From the NCBI GenBank assembly GCA_006503535.1, contig QYRS01000001.1, positions 868,001 through 932,000 on the forward strand: a stretch of DNA of 64,000 nucleotides, read 5' to 3'. The notes beneath the pieces are model-generated. The model had not been told where the DNA came from. It did not search any database and saw only the letters and a list, made by a program, of their open reading frames with translations. Both the position numbers and the translations under genes were made by a program. Source of the stretch: Arthrinium phaeospermum (lineage: Eukaryota > Ascomycota > Sordariomycetes > Amphisphaeriales > Apiosporaceae). Positions 48,012 through 58,817 of this stretch are shown here, piece after piece. Numbering within the stretch: position 1 is the first letter of the stretch; the number at the start of each line of letters is the position of its first letter.

Positions 48012-49519
48012 ATGGCAACCAACATGAAATTTGTCAACGAACTTCTCGAGCAGGCCATCCAGGTCAAGACGGCCAACAGCCACGACTGGCAAGACTACGC
48101 GGCCACGTACAACATCCGGCTCCCGTACACCCCCCTGGCCGTCCTGCTGCCCGAGACGGCAGAGCAGGTGGCCGCAGCAGTAGCGAGCGCAGCCCGCCAC
48201 GGCCTCCAGGTCCAAGCCCGCTGCGGCGGCCACTCCTACACCTCCTTCAGCAGCGGAGGCCGAGATGGCGCCGTCGTGGTCGACCTGCGCCGTCTTCAGG
48301 ACGTCGAGATCTGCCCTGAGCACGAAGGCCTCGGCGCGATCGCGCGCGTGGGCGGCGGCGTCCGCCTCGGAAACCTGGCCCTGCGGCTCTTCAACCAGGG
48401 AGAGCGCGCACTCTCCCACGGCACCTGTCCCAGCGTCGGTATTGGCGGCCACTTCACCCACGGCGGCTACGGCCACTGCTCCCGCGCCTGGGGCCTCGCC
48501 ATGGACCAGATCCTTGCCTTGGACGTCGTCCTCGCGGACGGGCGCTTGGTCCACGCCAACAGCAACGAGAACGCGGACCTCTTTTACGCATTGCGCGGCG
48601 CGGCTGACTCGTTTGGTATCGTCGTGAACTTCTACTTGGAGACACAGCCAGCGCCCAAGCAGGTCGTCCGCTGGACGTTCGAGTTCGGGGATTTGATTGG
48701 CGATGTGGGGGTGCAGGGCGCGGTCTCCGCCATGCTGAAGCTGCAGGAGCTCATGCAGGACAGCGCCGTGGTCGATCGGTACCTCAGTTTCGGGTGAACC
48801 TTGGCAAGCGGCGGTTCGGCCTGAGCGGTGTCTACCTGGGTGCCCCCGAGACCTTTGCGGAGAAGATTCGACCCGCGCTCCTCCGATGCTTCCCCAAGGC
48901 GCCTGAGGGGGGCGGTCAGTGCGAGATGCTGGAGTGGCTTGAGAACCTCGAGTCGCAGTCTGGGGGCGATCCACTGGCGACGGGCTTGGCATACAAGGGG
49001 CACAGCAACTTCTTTGCCAAGAGCGTGACGGTGCCTGAACCGGGGCTGTCGGCCGCTGCGCTGACGAGCTACTTCGAGCATATCGAGTCCATATCTGCGC
49101 CCAAGACCCACGTGGAGAAGAAAGGAGATGGAAAGGAGGAAGAAGAGGAAGAGGTCGGCTGGTTCATCATCATCGACCTGTATGGCGGAGCCGACAGCCA
49201 GATTAACATCGTTCCCCGACACGGCGACGCAGCATACCCACACCGATCCAGCCTATGGGTGGCGCAGCACTATGCCTTCTTCGACGAGAACAGACAATTT
49301 CCCAAGTCGGGCCTTGCCTTTGTCGAGGGCCTCAACGAGGCCATGACCCGGCACATGGATGGTCGCTGCGCGGCCTACATCAACTACACCGACTCGAGCC
49401 TGTCGCGCGAGCAGGCGCACGCACTCTACTATGGCGACGAGGTCCTGTGCCGGCTGCGGGCCATCAAGCGGAAGGTGGATCCTGGAAACGTCTTTGCGCA
49501 CCCGCAGTCTATTTTGTAA
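48012..49519 (+). pseudogene. AA7/BBE-type FAD-linked oxidase, broken by a frameshift
   Basis: The first frame (48012-48797) holds the FAD-binding domain: LPYTPLAVLLPETAEQVAAAV, ARCGGHSYTSFSSGG with His74 and LSHGTCPSVGIGGHFTHGG with Cys139, the two residues that bind FAD covalently in glucooligosaccharide-oxidase-type enzymes. It ends in TGA. The second frame resumes at about 48791 with RVNLGKRRFGLSGVYLG and runs through the BBE C-terminal segment AAYINYTDSSLS, ALYYGDEVLCRLRAIKRKVDPGNVF to TAA 49517-49519. A single missing base near AGTTTCGGG (48786-48794) explains the break; no splice sites fit. Intact relatives oxidise sugars or secondary metabolites. No signal peptide is seen, which favours an intracellular role. 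A Glu/Lys-rich insert (KKGDGKEEEEEE) interrupts the second domain. Confidence 0.87.
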
Positions 49520-50142
49520 ATGGCCGGGTCGGTTACGCTGGAGATAACGGGGAGTCGTGAGGCAGGCGGGAGTGTGTACGAGTAGACGAATGCTATAGAC
49601 AGGCCAGGCAGAGCCGGACGATTAATGAACACGATGAACAAGAGCTATATACTCTGTGATATTTGATTGAATTCATATCTCTGTGACCGCCGCACCGTTA
49701 AGAGATATCAGGCGCCGAAGAGAAATTTACTTGTTACATAGGCGTGAGAGAACTCAAGTAACACTTCTTCTTCTATCATAATGTATACTAATCACTTCCA
49801 TGCCACCAATTTGAGTCAAGTATGGACCAGCTCTGACACAATAGCCAAATGGTTTTAGTGAATTTACGCAGTATACTGCCTGGAATGTATTACAACACCG
49901 AAACGAGGTTAGTTTGGTTGGAAGACATTGTCAAAGCAGGCATTCCGATGTCTTTGATAATACTCTGTCTTGGTTCAGGTCTTTTTTCCTCCAGGCAAGG
50001 GGCCGCTTCCGGCTACGAGTATCAAGAACAAAGACACATGGATGAGCTACATCTCTCGAGCTCTGCCAACCACACCATCCTTAACTTCCTGGCATAGATT
50101 CACACATTTTCATTGTAGAGACTTTACTTGACTATCTGAAAA
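49520..50142. other. intergenic, leader of gene B
   Basis: An open frame of 82 codons (49849-50097) precedes gene B, but it resembles nothing known and may be leader sequence or an upstream ORF. Confidence 0.4.
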
Positions 50143-51763
50143 ATGGCAAACAACAACCCTGATACTGATCCGGGACGCACTAATGTGCTGCTCCGTTTGG
50201 AAGATGTACAAAAGGGTTCCGGACTTGGTGGTCGCGTCGAACAGGGGATCAGGAACATTCTCAGGGAGATGGGGGCCAACACCAATTCGTTCAGGATAGC
50301 GGACGAGAACAACCCCTCGGGGGACCCTGCGGGAAGCTCGGCAAACCCAAAAGAGCTTCTCGCAAACCCTGCAGCGAAAAAGTTCCTCCTAGAGCGTCCA
50401 ATAAGGGTAGAGGACTATCAAACAGGCATCGGACGGGCCGTCGTCGGTGACGCCAGCGCGGAGACCGCCCACAGGTACGCCATGGAGCAGGTCCAGAGTT
50501 ATCATTCGATCCTGGTCAGAAAATATGCGCAGAATTTACGACGCGATCCTCACTGGGACTACAGAAGAAACTATTTCCAGCGCGTGGTTACGCCGTTCAT
50601 CCGCGACTACAATGCCTTGGCCCATGGATTCAGCTTGGTCGGCGACGCCTTGGCAATCCAGGGGAGAAGACTCCCTGGACCTAGCCCGCGTGTCGATAAC
50701 GTACGGAAGGACCTCTGCCGCGAGAATTTCATTGCAGTCTACAGAATGGCGCCTGAGGAGGCACTGGAGCTGGGTACGTTGTGACTCCCCCTTCCCCCCT
50801 GAAATCCTCATGCAAAGTGAGCGAGCCCCATGGTAACCCCTTTCCAAACTCCAGCTCGGCTCGCGGTTTTGCGTGGAGAGAGATGGACCGATGCGAGCCC
50901 TTCTCGCAAGAACATGCATGCCCATATCAACTATATAGACGGATTCATCAACTGGCGCGCGTTCTTCATGGAGGAATCTGCGCAGACAGAGCGTGGAGGC
51001 TTCTCCAAAGATCTAGACAAAGATAAGACGGTGTTCACCAGGGTCATCAGAAAGGTGGATCCCCTTTTCGCAGCGTACCTAGAAGCCGTGTACCAGACGG
51101 CCCGGCTCCTGCAGGGCAGCACGGAGGTCGGACACATGCACAATAAGGCGAATTGGTTGAAGGATAAGGTCAACGATCTCCTGGCAGCCGAGCAACAGGT
51201 GTTTAGATGGGCGCAAAACGCAATCGCGGATTCATTGAACAACGTGAGCTCGAAAGGTTTCATCACACAACACGCAGCGTGGGCCGTTGATCCTCTTCGG
51301 CTCGCGCCCCTCCCCGTGGACCGCACCATGCTGCCCGCGGAGATGACCCTCCCGGCTCAAAGGTCGAAGAACGACAAGAACACGGGGAAGAGTATAACGG
51401 TAGGGACGTTAGAAGCAGCAAGAGAGACGGAGTCTTGGCTGAGTCAGGTGACCTTGACTTTCGAAGGCAACCCTCCACCAGCACGAGCTCCTAATGCCGC
51501 TGGCGCGGTGTCCTACGCCCAAGCCGGCAGCAAAAAGAGGCGGGCCTCGGTGAACCCGTATCGCGACGACGACTCCTTCTTTGATGAAAGTAGTGACGGC
51601 TACGACGAAGAAGACACGCCGGTGGGCAGCGTGTTTAAGCGGTACGTTACACACACACTCCCTCTCTCTCTACGTGTATTGGTATGGACCCCATGACTGA
51701 CACTCAGATGTTTGTTCAACCTCTAGGGCGGCTGGCATCAATAAGCGAAGGCGCGCCGCCTGA
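50143..51763 (+). CDS. unknown-family protein B (paralogue of protein A)
   Basis: Three exons (50143-50773, 50855-51641, 51727-51763) encode about 484 aa. Donors are GTACGT in both introns. The family is not recognised. The first 100 residues are Asn/Pro/Gly-rich; residues about 110-330 form a helical domain with RDYNALAHGFSLVGDAL (154-170) and HINYIDGFINWRAFF (234-248), shared with protein A at 45030-46459. The first intron follows residue 210, 26 residues before NY, as in A. The C-terminal third is disordered and ends with acidic DDDSFFDESSDGYDEEDT then basic KRAAGINKRRRAA. Beyond that stop another frame reads PPEFGFQDGIFKRKRTGY before a stop, resembling the end of A, so the last exon is uncertain. 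No targeting peptide. Function unknown. Confidence 0.72.
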
Positions 51764-52180
51764 GTTCGGATTCCAGGATGGCATCTTCAAGAGGAAGAGG
51801 ACCGGTTATTAGGACGGACGAAGCGTGGATACTACCAATGGCGAATCGGCATGCCTCTGCGATTCGTTTCTCTCATCAAATCCGGTTCTACCAAATGTAT
51901 AATAGTTGATAACCCAACGGGTTTTTCTTGCTACTCGAGTTATCTAGGTAAACACTACATGCTTTTCGAATTCGATTTTCTGCCGCTGCCCTCGCTATCC
52001 AGGAATAGCGACTGTCACGAGGTGAATTGATTTCCCCGCACCAACACCTAAAACATTCGGCCGTCCGGCAGGTGCAGCTCCCTCCTGAGCAGAATCCTTC
52101 AATGTTCTTTCCTCTTGAAAGCAACCCACAGCTTTCTTCGTGTCGCGATATACTTTGCCGTGAGATCCAACATTAGGAAA
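51764..52180. other. intergenic
   Basis: The 3' flank of gene B and leader of the six-hairpin-like gene. An alternative in-frame ATG at 52115 is less likely than 52181, which starts the signal peptide. Confidence 0.45.
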
Positions 52181-54157
52181 ATGAAGGTGCTCGTGCTGAC
52201 GTGGATCCTACTTTCTTCTGCTGTCTTCCAGTCGCCCTGCGTCTCAGCTGGAGCAGCTGCGCCCCCACCACCAGTCGCTGGCGATCTAGCACAAGTCGAC
52301 CGCCGAATCTGGAAAGCCACTGCTGCATCCGGAAAGTCGGACCTCGTCTTCCACTTTCCGCCCAGTCTAGTCTTCCTTCTCGATCAGGCCGATGGCGAAT
52401 ACGTTTTACCAAGCAATGCATCGCACGTTCCTCTCCAAGGACATGGCCGTGGCTGGGTTTTGCCCGAGCTGTCCAACTCCAGCGACTCGGCCTGGATGAT
52501 TACCGCTAACGGCTCCCTCTCGGTTTACTTTGAACATGGCCAAACCCGACTCGCCGCCAACGCCTCCCTGGTGTTCCTGACACAACACCGAGCGCGGCCT
52601 TATGCCGATATCCATGGCGACGAGTTCTCTCTTACTTTTCCTGGCGCCGGTCGCCTCTCTGATGCGCTTGCCGGCTTCTACTGGGGCACTATGCTGCCGT
52701 GCGTCATTGAGCGCACAGCCGCCGCCGAGTATCCCATCTCGGAGGGGTATGTTGTCAGTACGCTGGCCGACAAGTACCAAGGCACGTATCCCGACGTCGA
52801 CCATGAGTTCCAAGTGAAGGGGCGGATTGCGTCGGGCAGTTCCTTCGATCTTGCGGTCGTGCGCCGGATGATCGAACTCGATCTCCGCCTGGCCCGAGAA
52901 GACCCTTGCCAGCTTTGGCGTGCCCCTTGCTCACTGCAGCCGGATGGCCGCCGCGAGTATCACATACGGCGCAACAGTGAAGATGGCGCCACCAATGCCA
53001 ACATGTTCCTGATCACGGGCAATGTGGAGCTGGTCGAGTCGGTTTGGCTCTACGTCGCTTGCACCAAAGACTTCGAATGGCTCAGTGTCAATATCCCCGG
53101 CATAGAGGGAGCTATTCAGCTAGTTGAATCCCAAATAGACAACCTGGGCCGCTTATGGTCCGATGTCTATTACGAGGACCAAGTGATGAAGGATGGGCGT
53201 GAAACCATGTCATCGGCCCTTGCCATTAGGTCTTTTGGCCTTCTTGCGCAGCTTGAGCGACTTCTGGGCCGTAATGACAGCGCACTGCACTACGAAGGGA
53301 TAGCCAAAGTACTCAATAATACCTTGGCCCAACCACTCCCAGTCGGGTACTGGGACCACGCGAACAATCGTTTCGTCGACTGGGTCGACCGATCCGGCAT
53401 CGTCCACGACCATATCCACCTACTGGCAAATATCCTACCGGTTATGCTTGGTGCCACCGACCCAGCTCAAACCAGCCATGTCACAGACTTGGTGAAACGC
53501 GAGATGGACGAATTCCAGCGCTTTCCAACTTTCCTGTCCGCTCGAATCGCCAACTACACGCGCAGCGAGATTGGCGACGGTGGGCCGTACGATCTCTGTG
53601 CCGCCGGCCGTTACTGGTGCTGGGACGCGGCATACTGGGCTTGGCACGGCAGGGGAGATATTCTGCTCACTCAGCTTGAGACCGTCGCCGAGATGGGCCG
53701 CAGTGAAGACTACGTCATGGGAGAGCGTTATGACATGGACTACGTTTATTACATCGACGGAAGCCCATGGCACGGCGCAGCACACTATTATGAGTATCCC
53801 TGTGTCTACGCATGGGTCATGATTGCAGAGTTCCTAGGCGTTCGTCCAGCGATCGATGCTGATCTCTTGGTGGCTCCGCGCTTGGTTGATCCCGCCACAG
53901 TCGTGCTCAACCAGTCAGCCTACCAGCTGAGATATGTCTATGGGGAAAACAGCTTCGTTCTAACCAACCTGGCAAGCGCCGCGCGTACCTTTCAGCTCGA
54001 ACTAAGCGCCCTGTACCGCCAGTCTACCCTCATGGTTCAGTTAGACGCAATACTTCCGGAGAAGCCGCTGGACAGCACAGCCATCCTTGTGCAACCTGGA
54101 GCCAGTGCTACGATCACCCCGTTACCATCTCCCCACGTTGACGAATTGAAGCTCTAA
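52181..54157 (+). CDS. secreted six-hairpin glycosidase-like protein
   Basis: Single-exon gene of 658 aa. MKVLVLTWILLSSAVFQSPCVSA is a signal peptide. The protein has an N-terminal beta-rich part with many N-glycosylation sites (LSNSSDS, AANASLV) and a C-terminal helical part with repeated aromatic and acidic motifs such as GYWDHANNRFVDWVDR, GPYDLCAAGRYWCWDAAYWAWHG, DYVYYIDGSPWHGAAHYYEY and AWVMIAEFLGV. Pairs of such motifs facing a central cavity are typical of (alpha/alpha)6 six-hairpin glycoside hydrolases, with Asp/Glu catalysts. I cannot assign a GH family; rhamnosidase-like or GH63/GH142-like types are candidates only. Secretion and its place among polysaccharide genes suggest a role in glycan breakdown. 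Confidence 0.8.
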   Translation: MKVLVLTWILLSSAVFQSPCVSAGAAAPPPPVAGDLAQVDRRIWKATAASGKSDLVFHFPPSLVFLLDQADGEYVLPSNASHVPLQGHGRGWVLPELSNSSDSAWMITANGSLSVYFEHGQTRLAANASLVFLTQHRARPYADIHGDEFSLTFPGAGRLSDALAGFYWGTMLPCVIERTAAAEYPISEGYVVSTLADKYQGTYPDVDHEFQVKGRIASGSSFDLAVVRRMIELDLRLAREDPCQLWRAPCSLQPDGRREYHIRRNSEDGATNANMFLITGNVELVESVWLYVACTKDFEWLSVNIPGIEGAIQLVESQIDNLGRLWSDVYYEDQVMKDGRETMSSALAIRSFGLLAQLERLLGRNDSALHYEGIAKVLNNTLAQPLPVGYWDHANNRFVDWVDRSGIVHDHIHLLANILPVMLGATDPAQTSHVTDLVKREMDEFQRFPTFLSARIANYTRSEIGDGGPYDLCAAGRYWCWDAAYWAWHGRGDILLTQLETVAEMGRSEDYVMGERYDMDYVYYIDGSPWHGAAHYYEYPCVYAWVMIAEFLGVRPAIDADLLVAPRLVDPATVVLNQSAYQLRYVYGENSFVLTNLASAARTFQLELSALYRQSTLMVQLDAILPEKPLDSTAILVQPGASATITPLPSPHVDELKL

Positions 54158-55974
54158 GGGGAATGGCAGCTTGGGTCAGGCGGCAGCGTACTTTCGTCGC
54201 GTTCTACAGGGAGCATGTATGGTTCGTGTAGACATGTATGCGAATGGAGAGTCGATCAGCCATCGATGAGAAATGTGGTCCGACTTCGCAACGAAGCTGA
54301 CGTTTGAAAATGCCGGATTTGGCAGGTTCCAGCCAGGATCTAGGTAGCTTACGACACGGGCAATATATATCACGACGCACAGCGAACCTTTTGGCCTGAC
54401 AGGCACTTTGGGTAAGCCGTTTAGCAGCGAATGGGCTGTAGTGCCGGCGGCACACTACCCCCCACTGATCAAGAATATGCCCCGAGACCCCGAAAGTCAT
54501 GCAACCCTCCCAGGGTCAGATCGCCTCTGTACTTTAAGGGCTTCGCGCTCGGAGTCTGGCCGAACAGCACAGGAGGATATCAGCCTTCAAGAAATCCTGC
54601 CAAGCCGGGTACCAATGCGACGCACACACGTTGAAGCTTGACATGGTTCGAATTTGAAACGGAAATGATCTGTTTTGGTCTCTTGACTACAGCATCGCCA
54701 CCTCACTCGCACTCATTCTCGTCAGCCACGATTGGCAGTTTCTTAACAAGCCCTACAGGGCTCTCATCACGTCATCACCATGTCGTGGGCATTTCTATCT
54801 TCACCCTCTTCTGATGGGCCAACGTTCAGGGGTCCTGGCACAATTCACGGAGCAAACAGCCCCCTTTTCTCACGACAATTTGAAAGCCACTTGAGGCCCC
54901 ATACAAACGGCATAGGCTCTGGCTGTTCAATGAACATTTGCGTACTTATGGACTTCATCAATATGGTATCGATGTATGAACACTGGAGATATGCTCCAAG
55001 TGTGGTACGCTTTAGGTTCATGACCAAAGACCATCGCCTGCCCGTCAAAGCATGTCGCGAAACACTTCCCGGGATTGACGGTGAAACAATCGCCGCTCAA
55101 TGGCATGCATGCATAGAAGCTTCAGCGCTTTCTGCGGCCTAAGGTCAGCAAACATATGCATGGTCATTGGCTCGGCTTGCGATGCAGATGCAATAGTCAC
55201 AGCTTGCCAAGCCAATTGCATCAGTGCAATTTTGGCGACATGAACACCAACAATACCATGCATGTGCATATGCATCCAGTTTTGCTAGTAACTGGCCGCC
55301 CCAGCCGCCTGGAACCATGAGGGGCTGCATTATTCTCCTAAAGAGATGTGCACGCTGCTGCCGAGATAGAGTTGTATCGCGCCAGTTCTGACCCTGCCGA
55401 CGGCCTCCAGCCAGAACCCCAGCCGGCCAGAAGCCCGACCACACCGTTAGGGGTGGCTGCGCTGACGGTTCAACAGGGGTTGCTTTATGGCACTAATGCA
55501 GTGAGATTTGCCCGTGACACTAACCCTCTATGTGCCAGTCTCACATAACCTCGCAGAACAGGACTTGGCGATTGGCTCGCATTCTCTGCTTTTCCCTCCC
55601 GCCGCTTACTTGGGCTGATGGATCCTCTTGGTCTTCTCCGCATGGCTGGGTCGGCTTACAATATCTCTTATGCTGGAACTCCAGCCAAGATCACCATAAC
55701 CCCTAGGCACACGAGCCTCAATCGACCGACGTACTGCCATTTGGCAACGTCGCCAGTCTCGATGCTACTGGCTCTCTCTTTCTCTGCTCAGCACTTTTAT
55801 CGACTCACCAGCCAGATGCCGCGATCTGACTGAGGCATTCTACGATTCTCCGGGCTCCAAGATATGTGAAGTCTTGGCTTGGCGGCCAGCTCTCAACTAC
55901 TACTGAAGTGAATAGCCATGACCGGGAAGGTGGGACGCAAAACTAATGACTGAGTCACTGGCCATATCAAGTTC
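54158..55974. other. intergenic, one uncertain ORF
   Basis: 1.8 kb between same-strand genes. It holds the 120-codon frame at 54780-55142, listed separately, and a TATA-like caatatatatcac near 54361. Nothing else is supported. Confidence 0.45.
54780..55142 (+). CDS. uncertain small ORF (120 aa)
   Basis: An ATG in good context (ATCACCATGTCG) opens a 120-codon frame with scattered Cys, Met and Trp. No signal peptide, repeat or known motif is seen. Codon third positions are less G/C-rich than in neighbouring genes, which argues against coding. It is listed only because the start context is unusually good. Confidence 0.2.
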   Translation: MSWAFLSSPSSDGPTFRGPGTIHGANSPLFSRQFESHLRPHTNGIGSGCSMNICVLMDFINMVSMYEHWRYAPSVVRFRFMTKDHRLPVKACRETLPGIDGETIAAQWHACIEASALSAA

Positions 55975-58174
55975 ATGGCGGTTCGTAACCTCAGGCCAGC
56001 TGGTATTTTTCTAGCTGAGCCAGTTCCCATCCATACTGCGCCCTCGAACCTATTTGGCGCTAGCATCAAGCTCAAGGCATCGCCAAAGAGCCCTCCCACG
56101 ACAGCATCTGGCCCAAAACCTCGCGAGGACGTGGAATCTCGACCGGCAATTGGAAGTTCTCCAGGGTCCAGTAGGAGCTCACTCATAGCCAGGAGTAACA
56201 GCCCACAGAGTGGTAGTCCCAGTACCCACAGTGATCGGAGTAGCTCGCCAGAGCGGTCTGAGGCGAGCAGTACCCACCGGGTCTCCCAGAAGCGTACGGA
56301 TAGAGTGAAGAAGAAACGTGCTAGCAAACCCAAGGTCAAGACTGGGTAAGTATCCTTTGACTCTTCTTCTATTCGTTGCCACACACTGATTCGATACCTT
56401 GGAGGGCGAGGCCCGTGGCTTTCCCAGGGCCACCCCTCGTCTATGCCGAGGGACTTCATACAGATGCATCAGCTGCAAAAAGAGACACGTAAAATGTGAC
56501 GAGGGCAAACCTGGATGTGCAAAATGCGAAAGCGTCGGCCTTGTGTGCGAAGGCTACGCGCTGCCAAAGACGCCGAAGCAAGCAGTGCCGCCTAGCCGTC
56601 AACTGTTACCTCGTGTCGCCCCGGCATGTCTGGCCTCAAAAGCTGCCGCCCTGCTACGTTCGACGGCAGGCATCCAGCCGAAGCTGCCGATACAGATTGA
56701 CCTGGGGTTCGATGTCAGTGGGGATGATGGCTGGTATATGACTCTGTTTCGAGAGCGTGTTGCCATCGACTTATCTCCAGGCAAAGGCTCTAACTTCTGG
56801 ATCCGATCCTCCTTCCGGGACAGCTTGACGACGAAAGCTATCAGACATTCCATACTGGGTATCGGCGCCTACTCTCGCGCTCTGATTGACCTGAAGACCG
56901 ACTATCCCTGGCTCAAGACGGCAGATCGGCCATGGTGGCCTAGTTCGATCCAGAACCGGCACCATCAGGCCGCCCTTGACCACCATATCAAAGCAATATC
57001 ATACTTACAGCAGGACATAAGAAGCAACAACGTCGATGACAGGATGGCCATGGCTGCGAACCTGCTCCTTATTGTCTTTGAAAATATGCGGGGAAACTAC
57101 CATGTGGCAGGGAATCTGGTGAGGTCTGGGATCAAAGTCTTGAACCGGATGGGTCAAAGGGGTTCGCATGTGTTCAAATGGAAGCCACCCGAGGCTTTTG
57201 AACCAAACGAAACCTATGAAGAGCTGGATGAGATGGCTTACATCTTCTCGCGGCATTCGATTGCAACGGTCAATGTGCCATTTCCTCACGGCAAGTCGGC
57301 CTACCACTTGCTGTTGAACGACGACTCTCCCACTTCGGACGACGAAGAGAATTTCCCGGTCACCTGCCTGACTGAAGATACGACACCACACTCCTGCATG
57401 GAAGCGAGGGCGATATGGGATCGAATATTGCACTCTCTTGCTGGCTTCTATGCCAAGGCCCTGTGGATCAATCTTCATCCAGAGTTCTGCGTCGACAAGG
57501 ACGGATTGGCATGGGAGCAAGCATTATACCTTGCCAGGTTACAGGAGTTCGGCCTCGGCCTCAGCACCCTCGTAGCGACCGAGCGAAACGTGAGCATGGC
57601 AGGCCCCCTGACCTTCCTCACCATCCACCACCTTGTCGCCACCATCTTCACCTCTTGCTGCCTGGACCCGTCCGAGACGGCCTACGATAGCTTCGCCTCC
57701 GAGTTCGACATGCTGCTCTCCCATGTCCGGTCTTATCTTGAGATATCGGCCCCGTTCAAGGTCGGGTTTACTAACGAGGTCGGCATCCTGCCCCTGCTCG
57801 CCTTTGTGGCGGCCAAGTGCCGCGTGCTACCTTTGAGGCTCTCTGCCATTGAGCTGCTCATGGAGCACGGCTGGCGCGAGGGGCCGTGGGACGGCGTGAG
57901 CCTGGCGCGCGCCATGGTAGGACTGATGAACATTGAGGGTCAACAGTACTCCCCGGCTGGTCGGGATGTGGTGGGTCAACAGGACAAGAACCAGAACCAG
58001 CAATACGACCCGTTCGCGGATGCCGCGAGGCTTCCTTCGGCGGATACCAGGTACGCCTGGACCAACATGTTCTGGGATTACGAGGCCCAGGAGATGACCA
58101 TGGAGTACACGAAGCTTCTGCCGAATATCCACGGCGGCCTCGACAAGAAGATGTTGACGGTTTCGGGGAAGTGA
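55975..58174 (+). CDS. Zn2Cys6 fungal transcription factor
   Basis: Two exons (55975-56345, 56464-58174) encode about 693 aa. The 118-nt intron is spliced inside the zinc cluster: KVKT-G-CISCKKRHVKC. The cluster has cysteines 125, 128, 135, 142, 145 and 152, spacing C-x2-C-x6-C-x6-C-x2-C-x6-C, and is preceded by a basic linker (SQKRTDRVKKKRASKPK). The N-terminal 95 residues are Ser/Pro-rich and disordered. The rest is a helical fungal transcription factor domain (type 2-like), with motifs LGIGAYSRALIDL, DHHIKAISYLQQDIR and LLIVFENMRGNYHVAG. It binds CGG-type sites in the nucleus. Its position next to the six-hairpin gene might reflect regulation of that gene, but this is a guess. Confidence 0.92.
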
Positions 58175-58817
58175 CTTGACAGGCGTTTTGGTCGGGGGTA
58201 TCGGTGTATAAGACACACACACAAATAAACACACAGTACATAACGAGTACATAAAGAGCTCGGTATAGGGAATTGTAAACATAGAACGAAAAGGAGGGTT
58301 CAGGAGGTACGTAATGTTTGGTCGACGTGGAAACTGTGAGCTTTCTGGTGTTCTGACCAACTTCATGTCGATGATGATCTGGCTGGACATACGCTTCACT
58401 ACCTATATACTAGGCATGTTACATAAATAGGCTCTTTGAGGAACGGCATGTATCTATTTAACATTTTCTGTAATATCTGTTGGTTATCGATTTCGATATG
58501 CGTGCGTCGCATGGTGTTTCTTCATGTCGAGGACCCTTTTTCTTGGCAGCGCGGCATGACGTGGTAAAGGATGGTGCAATGGGGGATTGCATGCGGGGAA
58601 CACACCACTGGGCGCGCCCTTGTGTTAACATCCCCAATTGTCCTCGCTACGTACATGTAAGACTAAGTACTGTGCCTTGAACCACTTACTTAAGTAGCGG
58701 ACATAATGGGGCGATGAAAGAATACGTCGAGGACTTTACCCAGTCTAGCTGCCCTTTAGTATCCAGCTGCCACTTAGGATAAAACCACACTGAAAAAGAA
58801 GAAGAAACACCGCGACG
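58175..58817. other. intergenic
   Basis: The 3' flank of the regulator gene, including an ACAC-rich stretch (58213-58235), and leader of the dehalogenase-like gene. No gene is supported. Confidence 0.45.

Noticed and set aside
49849..50097. 82-codon frame before unknown protein B
   Set aside because: No family, weak start context, and it lies in the probable leader; it cannot be told from chance.
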